A DNA stretch of 64,000 bases, from NCBI GenBank assembly GCA_024138025.1, contig JAMXBD010000365.1:496001-560000 (forward strand), given 5' to 3'. The position numbers and the translations under genes were made by a program. Below are positions 22,730 through 33,751 of this stretch, piece by piece (the first letter of the stretch is position 1; each line of letters opens with the position of its first letter). This DNA comes from Combretum micranthum. Its lineage: Eukaryota > Streptophyta > Magnoliopsida > Myrtales > Combretaceae. The notes under the pieces are model-generated. The model searched no databases and was not told where the DNA came from. It worked only from the letters and a program-made list of their open reading frames with translations.

Positions 22730-25700
22730 TGTAAACCCTGGGAATTTTTCACATTAGTACACGACCTTACAATAGATTGTATGAACTAGATAATAGAATT
22801 AGAATTTAAACGAATCTAAGAATAGATCAATATCTAGAATTTGAATAAAGAATTTCTTCAAGACCCGAAACCTGATATACAAATAGATTTAAATAGAAAA
22901 ATAAGAGTGTAGAGATTAAATGATTGTTTTGATCTCGATAATGATTCGAGATTGGAACAACGAGTAGTAATGAGCTTATACTTAGACTTAAACCCTAAAT
23001 TCAAGATTCCTAGTTAAAATTAAAAGCTACTAATAGGATATCACGTTATATATCAAAACTAAAGATATATTTATAGTTTAACTTCCGTATCAAAAGCGAT
23101 ACTAAATAAATAAGTATTTACTTTATAGATAGAAAACGATGACCCAAGGATAAACCGATAAGATTATAAATACACAACAAAAATATAAATTGTTGAATTA
23201 CTCAAAATCTGAACTCTAGACAATTAAACGAATCACGCTATTGTTCTAAACCGAGTTTTCTTAAGCTATCGGAGCCTGAAACAAAAATTGACCTAACGAG
23301 CTTAAGAAATCCTAATCGCGGGAGATAAAATTATACGAATAAATAACTACGTATTTATAAAACCTAAAATTGTATTATTTGATAATCTAAGTGTTTTGTA
23401 TATTTTTATAAACATATTTTTGTACAAAAACTCCCAAATATTAGCTAATTTGTACCCCGTACAACCCGTTAAATTATCTCAAAACTTAATTAAATAATAA
23501 ACTAATATATATATATATATCACGGCTGCATTTCGATGGAATTTGAAAGAAGAAGAGGAGCCAGATTTTGGATCAATAATGCAACCATTTTTCAACCAAA
23601 TCAATCACAACAACCAATCAAATGATGACAACTCAACTCCTCATTAATAACCATGAAAGCAACAGATTAAACTTAGCCAAAAGAGAAGAAAATTCGGAGC
23701 ATTAGCAGCCGCAACCATCTTCTCCTTCTCTCTCTCTCTATATATATATATATATACACATTTAAGTGCATTAATGAGGAAACAAACAATCCTCTTCATT
23801 TCCTACATTCCCAGCACGAATACACTCCAAAGAACCGCCATAACGAGCTAAAAACAGAAAACAAATCGATCAAAACAATCGAGTTCGGATCAAAGGAAGA
23901 ACAAAGCTAAAAACCCTTAAATACGAGCTCAAAGGTAAGTTGATACGATTCAAATGAATTTCTTTCAAATCTAAGGATTGTAACTGATTTATAATAATCT
24001 TAGGAACGTAATAAACACAACCACAAGCTTCGGATTACATCGGATGAGCTCCCACGAGGTAAAAATTCAAAACCCTAACTATGTGTTAGTAAGAATCGAG
24101 ATCTATATATATATATGTTATTAGACGTGTTCAAAATTGTTTTATGACCTTATATAAGCTATATAAACACATAGAAACAGTTTGATAATGTTTTTAAAGT
24201 GTAAAAACTAAGGAACATAAATCAGACAGAGGAGGAAGATGATGAACAGTACCAACACTACCTCAAAGCCGGCAGTATAACCGCTGAACGCCAGCGGCTT
24301 ACAAAGATAGGCTGGCGGTGTAGAGGCGGCTTACACTCATCAGAAGCTACGTAAAATAATTTTCATGTAAAACATGAACATAAGCCGGCTACCTGGAGAT
24401 ATACGCCTACGGCGTAGAGCCGGCGTACGTTGAAAGCTGACAGCTTTCAAAGCCGGTGCACCCTTTGTGAAAAATTTTGCAAATCTAAGTTTACACCGAC
24501 ACCTGGATTTGAAAGCCGGCGGCCTTGAGCCAGCGTACACCCGAATGTCTTTAACGAAAGCATGTTTCCGAAAATAAACAGAATATATATATGTACAACA
24601 ATATAAGATTTATTACAAATGATTAGAATAATTAGATTAATATCTAATAAACTTTTAAAACCCTAGAATTTAAGACAAATATTTAATGTTAATCAAAGTT
24701 AGTATTTTCAAATATTTATTCTAGATAGATAAAATAGGTAAGAATGGAAATTTAAATAAGCTAAATTCTTGAATAATGAGACTCCTAAAAATAACAAAAT
24801 AAATATAGGAGATAAATTAAGAGAAACACGACGACACTAAGTAATAATAGATAACCATAATTTTCTACATTGAGACCAGTATAGAATAACTTAAAACTAG
24901 TAATAGTCAGTATCAAAACTTGATAAAAATCAAGTCTAGGACACTAGTCACATGTAGAAATTTAAATATAATTTATATTTATGAATACTTTATTCATCTT
25001 AAATAGGTGACTTTGATACACTAGAGGATCTACCAGCTAATTACTACGACTGAGTCAGTACGAGTAGGTGAGTAATTCAGTCATATTGTACTGGTTGTGA
25101 TTGTAAGTAGTTAAATATGTAATGCAAAGATAATCAAATGAATGTTTGCTGAAGGTATGATATGATCTGAGTGTATGATTGTTAAAATATCCTTACAAAA
25201 GTGATAATGCAATGATTGACATTGTGAAGTAGTATAATGATAATTGTGTGTAATATATGGTCACCGTGAAATTGATTAAGAATTATTGACTTAACAAAAT
25301 AATCTGATCATGCATTGCACAGATTGCATTATTGCATATATATAATGGTGTGACAGCCTGCTACGTATTAATATTTCGGATCTCTGTTTTCGCTTAGTTG
25401 TTCTAATGTGTTAGTTCTTCCAAGGTTCTCTTTGGTCTGGCGGTCCTATGAGGATCTAAAAGGCACCAAAGAACGTCGCTCGTAGAATCGCTTTGAAATG
25501 ATTAATACTTAGAAAGTTTCTAAGGGGATTACAGAAGATGGTTAGTTTAATCAACTATATTCAAAGTGATAACCTTAAAACGAGAAATCGTTGATTCTCC
25601 TGTGTACTTAGTCTCTCCTGGGCAGGTGGGTCATTGAGTACTGGTTCTTCAACCCATTAAAAAAAAGGCGTAAATCTTTTTCCTGTTTGGATTCTAGATC

Positions 25701-26153
25701 ATCCAAACTTGTATCTGTGCATATGGTTGAGTGCTTGCATTGCATATGATTACTAATAACTTGTGTGATGTATGATATGTCTGGTTATTCACTGAGCTAT
25801 GGTTTCGCTCATACTCCTACAGTCTTTTCAGGTTTACGTTACGACCATAGTTAGTTACTTCCAGGAGTATGGCTCCGGTAAGAGTTTAGGAGTTGGAAGT
25901 CTACGGTTATGATTTAGTTCCATGGTTATGTACTATTAGAATAGATTATTTAGTTGTATACTTTAGAACTATATGGTTTGTAATAGTTTTGTAATGTTTA
26001 TTCACTAAATTATTTCTTTCATATATTTGTTATTTCTTATCAAGCAACTAAAAAGATCCTGTTGTTTTGAAAACCTGTCATTCTCTGAAGGTAATCTAGT
26101 GATAGTATTCAAGTGTAACTTGTTTACTATTATGGTACCCTCGAGGCGTGACA
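22730..26153 (+). mobile_element. Giant solo-LTR-like element (copy D, 3424 bp)
   Basis: Starts TGTAAACCC and ends ...GAGGCGTGACA, flanked by a perfect 5-bp duplication GATCT (22725-22729 and 26154-26158). The 3' ~1.1 kb matches copy A closely. The 5' part is diverged from copies B and C but keeps the order: AT-rich start, TATA-like run (23740-23757), C/T-rich leader. No gag, protease or pol motif is seen in any frame. It also holds an unusual GC-rich segment (24260-24540). A solo LTR formed by recombination is the simplest reading; a LARD-like internal remnant cannot be excluded. Confidence 0.8.
24260..24540. repeat. GC-rich island of reiterated GCCGGC motifs
   Basis: Within AT-rich DNA this ~280-bp segment repeats short phrases: aaagccgg, agccggc, ggcgtac and tgaaagc. 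Examples are near 24267, 24384, 24417, 24450, 24512 and 24528. Several are in opposite orientation (cgccagcggc, gctggcggtg). It lies in the leader region of LTR-like copy D and appears absent from copies B and C. The - strand ORF 24340-24540 is a by-product. Confidence 0.55.
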
Positions 26154-26158
26154 GATCT

Positions 26159-26777
26159 TATAGTCTATGCTTATAAAAAAAAAAAAAACATATTAGATAT
26201 CTTTAATTGTTTTGGTTATCATCAAAACTCATTTAGAAAACTCAACAATAAGTCCGTGATTTACAACAAGTAATGGGTCATTTTATTCAATTCATGATGG
26301 CAAGAGTTGTTCACTACCTAATTTGATTTTGTTTTTAATTTTTTTTTTATCAGTCGCCTCTTGGAATGATTTTTATTTTTAATTTACATATTTTTAATAA
26401 TTTCTTTTAAATTTTATAGATTTTATATGTTTTATGTTTATTTAAATCAATAAATTAATAATATATGGATTTTTGGTTTGATTTTATGATTTTTTTTTCT
26501 TTTCTATGTTTATTTCACAGATATTTTCTTTTTCTTTTGAATAAAGTTTATTTAAAAGTAAATTCAACTTGCCACATCAGCATTGCTTAGCGTGTGTAAT
26601 AGAAACATTAGTGATAGCTTATTTCATTTTACGAGCATATCGTTTACCCATTTTTCTTAACTATTTATAAAATTTATACTTTTCAATTTAATTTATACTC
26701 AAATACTCATACTTTTCAATAGTTTTTTCCACTTTATATATTGTTTGAACAAATTTCACTCTTCCAAAATAGGGTTT
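26159..26777. other. AT-rich intergenic DNA
   Basis: No coding or element structure recognised; contains several T-rich runs. Confidence 0.4.
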
Positions 26778-27235
26778 CGTCAAGTAAATTATGGGTTTTC
26801 CGAAAATTTAAGCTTATCTGAAGTTTGAAATCTCTTCAACCAATTGCCTCACTCCCTATTCGATTCAACAATTTCTTTTTCACTTATGTTGCCCAATTTA
26901 GACCTATTCTTAATCTTATTTTCCAATGAAACATTTTGGATTGGTTAAATATATTAAAAGATCCACATTTACTAAAATAAAACTTATGATTTATAACCAA
27001 TTAACGTTGAGTGAATTAGGGTTTTCTGGAAATTTAAACTCATCTAAATCCCTTCATACAACTACCTTACTTCCCATTTGATTAAACAATTGTTTTCACT
27101 TATGTACCTAACCAAGGCCTGTTCTTCTTAATCTGATTTTCCAATGTACATTTTAGATGGACTAAATATATTAAAAGGTCCCACATTTACATAGATAAAC
27201 TTATAACTTATACCCGTTTGACTGAGTAAATTTTA
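26778..27235. repeat. Diverged tandem duplication (two units of about 230 bp)
   Basis: Unit 1 (26778-27008) and unit 2 (27009-27235) share, in order: 'aattagggttttc/aattatgggttttcc', 'gaaatttaa', 'catctaaa/tatctgaa', a 'ttcaac..aattgcctcac / tacaactaccttac' segment, 'ttccaatg', and 'taaatatattaaaag.tcc.acattta'. No coding potential. Confidence 0.6.
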
Positions 27236-27733
27236 TTACAAATTCATTGTTAAACTAATTGTTACTATATTTATGGAAAAATCATGGTCCTGTGCTTTTT
27301 TTTTTTTTAATTGGATCGATCTCATTATGATCATGAAGGGATCAAATTTATTCAATCAAACCCTTAATATTTATTTTGTATTAATATCGTATAATTAATT
27401 AACTATAGCATTGGAAACCCTAAAAGTTCCCTATGTTTATATGCCATTAGATAATTAATAATCCTTTAATCTTTGGCCTTAAAGTCAACCAAAGTTATTA
27501 ATCTGATTGAGCCATTAATTCCTTTACTACTTTATTGAGTCCTACTGGTCTGTCATCATTATCACTAGCCTAAGAGTTGATTGACGTCCGTAAGCAGCAT
27601 CCAATAAAGGGCGTCAAATATTTACTAACCTCAGATTTTCCACTTCGATCTTGCACTATGAACATGGTGAAATGAAACCTAAGCAAAACCTAAAGTACGG
27701 AAGGGAAGCTCTTTGATAAGGGGATTAATTTAA

Positions 27734-28494
27734 GATTAATGTCACAACCACTATCTAAACTTTACCTTAATATTCATTTAACTACTTGAACTTTCATTTA
27801 ATCAATTTATTACCTAGATTTAATTTTCGTGTCTAAAAAGCTATCTCAGCTAACTCTGTCCGACTCCATTATCTTAGTTGGTATTAATGACATATACTTA
27901 CGTGACACTTGTCTTTCTCCTCCTTCTTCATCTTTTCTTTCTTTGTGAACCCCCTTTCTCTCTCCTTTTTGCTTCTCTCTCTAAAACCGACAACAAGCAC
28001 CACTCTTTCTCTATCGTTGGTCCTAAATATGTAAACCACGATAATTAAAACCGACAGGACCCATGATCACCATGAACATATAAAGCCTATCCACTCCAGT
28101 CCTTGTCTTATAGGATGTTTAAGATTGAGAAATTGAGATGCGTTGATTTGTAGAGAGAGAGAGAGAGGGATATTGAGATGCGTTTGATTTGTAGAGAGAG
28201 AGAGAGAGAGAGAAAGAATGTATTTGTGGTGGTTAGTGTCGTTTTAGAGAGAGAAGCAAAAAGGAGAGAGAAAGGAGGGTTCACAAGAGAAAGAGAAGAT
28301 GAAGAAGGAAGAGAAAGTCACGTGTCATGTAGATTGATTACTAATACCAACTAAGATAACGAAGTCGGACGGAGTTGGTTGAGGTAGCTTTTTTGACATG
28401 AAAACTAAATCTAGGTAATAAATTGACTAAATGAAAGTTCAGGTAGTTAATTGAATATTGAGGTAAAGTTTAGTAGTGTTTGTGATTTTAACCC
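27734..28494. mobile_element. Mutator-type foldback MITE, 761 bp
   Basis: Perfect 9-bp target duplication TTAATTTAA (27725-27733 and 28495-28503). Inverted arms of about 268 bp: 27734-28001 and 28228-28494. Arm features are visible in both: 'taaactttacc.taatattca' near the tips, a 'taatttattacctagattta' block, 'taccaactaagataa', and 'cctttttgcttctctctct' at the inner ends. The loop (28002-28227) contains duplicated GA microsatellites. Long arms plus a 9-bp duplication indicate a MULE-derived non-autonomous element. Confidence 0.85.
28131..28212 (+). repeat. Duplicated GA-microsatellite unit in the MULE loop
   Basis: Two adjacent ~40-bp units, each 'attgagatgcgtt(t)gatttgta' followed by a (GA)n run (about 28153-28167 and 28192-28212). 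A recent local duplication. Confidence 0.7.
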
Positions 28495-28503
28495 TTAATT
28501 TAA

Positions 28504-29570
28504 TTAGTGTTTGCAACCTTGTGGTTTTACTTTTTAGGAGGTGAAAGTCTTGGACTCTTGTGCCACTAGTTTTAAATAACTTTCCTTTAACAAAAGAGGA
28601 CCTTACTTATTTTTTCCTTCTTTTAAAATGGGAAGGATATATATAGTAATATCATTACATTATAAGATTATTGACAAAAAAAAAAGCTTTTTATTGAAAC
28701 AATAAAAGTGTAATATTAATTAATTCAAAAAAATGATTAAGGAAAAATTTTAAGGCAAACTTATATTTGCTACGTGATTTTTGTGCGTTTTAACAATTAA
28801 CTATGTTAATTTACTATTTATAGCTTTATTGAGTCATTTATAAAACTTAAAATAGATAATTAGTTACAAAAATAGATAAAGTTCAAATAATTAATTCTAA
28901 AAATAAAAATTTCAAATAATTAACCGTAAAAAAAGAAAAAGAAAAGTTAAAGTTAGGAATTGATAATGTTAAACTTACTTAATATTAAAATGTATTTGAG
29001 ATGTTAAATATGACACACCAATCCAAAATGTTGAGTACAAAAATGGAAGAGATAACAGGATAACATTGCCAAATTGGTCGTGTAATGAAAATCTTTATGC
29101 ATTTAAATACGATTTAAAATTATTGAGATAACAGATAAAGTCATGAGCCTTTTTATATAATCCGATTTAGTCATGTGTAAAATTCATAGATAAATGGAAT
29201 ATACATAGTGGACTAAAGGCAAGCAGTCAATTGAGTATTCTTAAAATGTTTGATGATTTAATTTCATAAAGCTCTAATTATTTGAAATTATTTATTTTTA
29301 GAATTAATTATTGAAACACCTCCTTGAGTGAAGAAATTTTAAGAACGTTATGTTTGAGTACTATCACATAGACATACGTGAGATATTGGGTTTTCCCATT
29401 CTTCCATTATGCCTCTTCGTACAACATCCTTCTGTATGTTCAAATGACGACTTATGTTAAGTTGATTGACACATTTATCACATGTGATCATGTAGTTATT
29501 ACAACCCCATACAAACAACTAAAGGGTTGTTTTTGCTTGCTTTTTTTTTTTTTTTTTTTTGGTTAGGGAG
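28504..29570. other. AT-rich intergenic DNA
   Basis: No gene recognised. 28780-28940 and 29220-29320 carry fragments such as 'aactatgttaatttactattta' and 'aattagttacaaaaatagataaag', typical of degraded MITE arms. A T-run ends at 29560. Confidence 0.35.
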
Positions 29571-29840
29571 GGGGGGTCGCGCCGAGGAGGATGTAGGGAA
29601 CGTGTGATTGTAAGTGACTGATAGGTAAGGTTACAAATGAACTAAGCCTAGTCAAGCTAAGCAAGCTGGATTCATTTAAATTTTTAACAAGCTTGAGCAG
29701 AGCAAAGTTTTTGCCAAGCCTCAGCTCTAGCTCAATAGGAAATATTAAGCTTGAGCTCATATTGAGCTTGATCTCAACTCGTGATCTCGGCTTGATAAGG
29801 AGCTCATGAACTCGGCTCAATAAGGAGCACATATTGCACT
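29571..29840. mobile_element. Possible single arm of a hAT-like element
   Basis: GC-richer patch with repeated GAGCT, AAGCTTGAGC and CTCGGCTC motifs, the kind of subterminal repeat seen in plant hAT-like elements. No opposite arm or target duplication was found. The 89-codon - strand ORF follows these repeats and is probably not a gene. Confidence 0.3.
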
Positions 29841-32800
29841 ACAAAACACATCAAAAAAATAAATATATATATATAGCCGAGTGTGTACTATATATATAAA
29901 GTATAAAATTGTGTTGGCACTAAATTAAATTCTCTTTATATATATTTGGTATATGATTGTGGAAATACATATACCGATAGAATATAAACAAAGTTTGTTC
30001 ATGTGATGATTTGTTTGTTTTATCTTATTCTAGTCATTGCGGTATCTTGTTTTTATCATTTTCAAATAGATGTTTGTCAAGAAATATATGTAAATAAAAA
30101 ATATATATTTTTACTTATAAACAAATCAAACAAATCAACTACAGATAATATACAAATAAAAATCAGATGACCCAAATAAATAAATTACTTCACTGAAAAT
30201 TAATTTCATCTATGCCACTTCTAGTTTCCATAAAATAAAATCTTTCTGGATATATGAAAAACCATTGCATGGGAAGCAGAGACAATTCTAATAAAAATTA
30301 TTATAAAACTAAAACAAAATCCTTGACAATCGCATTGTTAATTGTTTTTTTTTTTTTTTTTAGGTCTTTTAAGATTCGTCAAGATGTAATAAGAAAACAC
30401 TTCATATTTTTATTCTCAGCTAACTCTATTTGAACACCATATAAGCCTTCACCACTTGTTTTTATTAAGCATATTTTTCAAATTGTTATGGAACACTTAT
30501 TATAAAAGGACTGATCTCTTTTAATTAGAGGATCAGAATAATGGTTTGCAAAAATTATATATTTTATGGAGAAAGCAATTTACTGAATGGATATGGGTGT
30601 AATAATTTGGTCGATTGTAATCAAATTATTATTATATAATATAATAAAATTATAATAGGATTTTTATTTGTTAATTTGTTATTTATATGAGAGAATTTTA
30701 GGAAAAAATTAATTATAATATTGATTTGCTATTTTATCGGTTTGAATAATAAATTGCTATTTCAATATTTTTTATGAATCGTTATTATAGTTCACAGAAT
30801 GCTACAACAGCTCTTTGTAAGGATAAAGGTGTAATATTACAGCAAAGTAAATAGATAATAATAAGTGTATGAAAATAAAATGAAATAAAAAAGAAGTTCT
30901 TAATTTGATATCTTTGATCACATTTTCGAAATATCTGTTATTAGTTTTGGTTAGATATATTGTTAGTGGTATTGATGCTGCTGAATAACAAAATAATTAT
31001 TCCTATAGCAAAAGAGAAGTGAAAAACCAAACAAGTGAAGCACATGGAGTATGGAAGAAGAGACCCATCAAATCACCTCATCGATCATCATCATCCAAAT
31101 AGGAATCCTTTTTGACAAAGATGGAACCCTTCAAAGAAATAAAGATCATCCATAAAAAAAAAAAAAAAAAAAAAAAATTTAATAATAATAATAAATAAAT
31201 AAAAATAAAAAAAAATTAATGATGAATAAGGCAGAGTGGGGCCATGTTGACACCGTGTGCTTGTACATGAGGAATCACACTTCACTGTTGGCTTCGCAAC
31301 GCGTCTGCTCTTTGAGCTTGCCGACACGACCCACACACACACAGACACACTCACACTCCCCCGTCACTCCCATGAACGTCGTTTACTTTACTTGTCGGCA
31401 TGCACATGCTACCAAAAATTCACTCCAATAATTCGGATTCTGATACAAGCTACACGATATATAATTAAAAAAAAATTATTATACATTTCACATTGCAAAA
31501 CGTTGATATCTTATTCGATTTATTTTATAAAAATTTAATCTTTTTTTAACTACTTAAAATATTAATATCTTAAATAAATTTATCCCGACCATTAATATTC
31601 TTTAATATGATTTACATCATAGTAGATTTTAGTATCATCCAGCCATGTCAAAGTATGAATAAGGTTTCCACAGCAGAAAGCAAATGGAATGCACTCGAGT
31701 ATTGATGATTAAAAAATAAAAAATAAATAGATCAACAAATAACTAAAGAAATAAATAAAATAATAAGTTACTTCATTGATTGCATGCCACACAAAAACGA
31801 CACACAATTAGACTTTTTCTGCATTTGATTTAGTTTTTACCCTTCTTCTTTTTCATGTAATTTCTTAAAAAGTTTTTCTTTTTCCATTTAATTTAGATTT
31901 TACCCACAAGAGAGGACAAGTTTTTCGTTCTTACAGAAAATTTTCTTCGTCAAAGAATATTCCAAAGTCAGCATTATGATTGGTGTTTAAATTTCACGTC
32001 TTTGGATTCCAATACTCGAACTCGATATATAAATAAGTGAAGTTTAAATTTAAAATATAATTCATTTTTCTAAATATGATGAGCTCGAGCTTTCATTTAA
32101 CCTCGTAAGGAAATTGATGGGTTTATATAATATAATGTATAATATATACAATTAAAACTCAAAACTAATTTTTATAATATATATATAACATCTACTTAAT
32201 ATTTATTCAGCGATTTATTTTATATATATTTGAATTCATTCACATATCTAATTGTTTGTGTTTAATTTTATTTTATAATTCAGGTCATCATCATGCGATT
32301 CACATATTAGGTCATCATGAACTATTTGAACTTCTTTTAGATTACTTGAACTCGATTGGAATATCAATCGTGCTTATAAAACTCTCTCTTTGAGTTTATA
32401 AAACTCATTTGGGATCCTAATTTCTTTCATTTAGTGATTGATAATCTTTTGGATATGCTGTGTTTTTATATCAATACTTTTATGGTACATTTCATATGAA
32501 AAAATGAACTGAAATGAAATCACGATTCCGACTTTCATTCTTTTCTATATTCAAAAGCATTAAAGTTCTTAATTAAATTACCTATTTATCTTATATAAAT
32601 TTAATATAGTATTATTTGTTAAAAAAAATTTTAGTAAATTATAATATAAAATAATTCTTTTTCATTTCATTTTGTATTTATATTCAAATAAAATAATAAA
32701 TTTATCATTCTCCTATTGATTCTATATCCATTTAATTTCAATTTATCTCATTTCGAACAATTCCTTTTTATAAAATATAATATTATAATGTTTCTTAAAA

Positions 32801-32982
32801 GATGCTGATGATAATAACAACAATGATGAAAGAGGGAGACAAAATTCACCCTTAACATGGGACCACTTGGCTATTCTCAAAATCTCAACCTTAGAGCACA
32901 AGGACCGTCCGATCGCAACGAATCACCCAATCAAACGGTCATATCCCACATCCACATTTAATACTACACACATCCTTTACTT
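29841..32982. other. AT-rich intergenic DNA upstream of remorin
   Basis: No gene recognised. An A24 run (31154-31177) and a CA-rich patch (31328-31362) flank a short GC-richer segment (31225-31400) with overlapping ORFs on both strands and no motif. The last ~400 bp is presumably remorin promoter. Confidence 0.35.
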
Positions 32983-32990
32983 TATATATA
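32983..32990 (+). promoter_or_regulatory. TATA box of the remorin gene
   Basis: TATATATA within 'ctttatatatagcgcgg', 187 nt before the ATG. It would give a start near 33015-33025 and a 5' leader of about 150-160 nt. No other TATA element sits so well before the start codon. Confidence 0.55.
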
Positions 32991-33176
32991 GCGCGGTAGT
33001 TCAGCCACTGAAGTTGATCGAAAGATCAAAACAAGTGCTAGATATTATTCCACATACATCTTATCGATCCGAAAATTTTACCACAAACAGAAAATTCCCA
33101 GTCTAGATAATACATACATACATATATAAATATATTAGTTGTGATTGGATTAATTAGTAATATTAATCATTCATAT

Positions 33177-33714
33177 ATGGCTGAGGAAGCAGCTGTGAAG
33201 AGTGTCGACACGACGGAGAAACCGATCGACACCGTTCCACCACCACTACCACCACCGCCACCAGTGGAGGAGAAAGAGAAAGAAAAAGAAAAAGACAAAA
33301 CTGAGGCTGGTGCTCTTGTAGTTGCTGATACCAGTTAGTTTCTCTCTCTCTCTCTCTCTAAAAATTTACATAATGTTTTGAGAAATTCTTTTAGCTTACG
33401 ATCTTGTTCGAGCTTATTTCTAATTTTTATAATTACTTGTTTTATCCTTCTGAATATTTTGGTAGTTTATTTTTTTTTTTTTGAAAATACAAGCCTTTAG
33501 AAGTTTTGAGTTTCTTCTGAAATCTGTATCTATATATTATTTTGTTGTTTTTATGCTTTTATTCACAGCTGGGTATATATAGTAAATGGCAGTTCTTATA
33601 GTTACTTCATGTATTTTTAACATTTTGGACTGTTTTTGATTTTTAGAAAAAGTGAGATAAGCCAAAACTAATAATATTTTGTGGATTTCACTAATAGAAA
33701 ATATGCATGTATAA

Positions 33715-33751
<37 letters not shown>

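Noticed and set aside
31091..31538. Overlapping ORFs on both strands around a CA-rich patch
   Set aside because: Short, low complexity (H/T/S) and without motifs or splice logic; flanked by a poly-A run.
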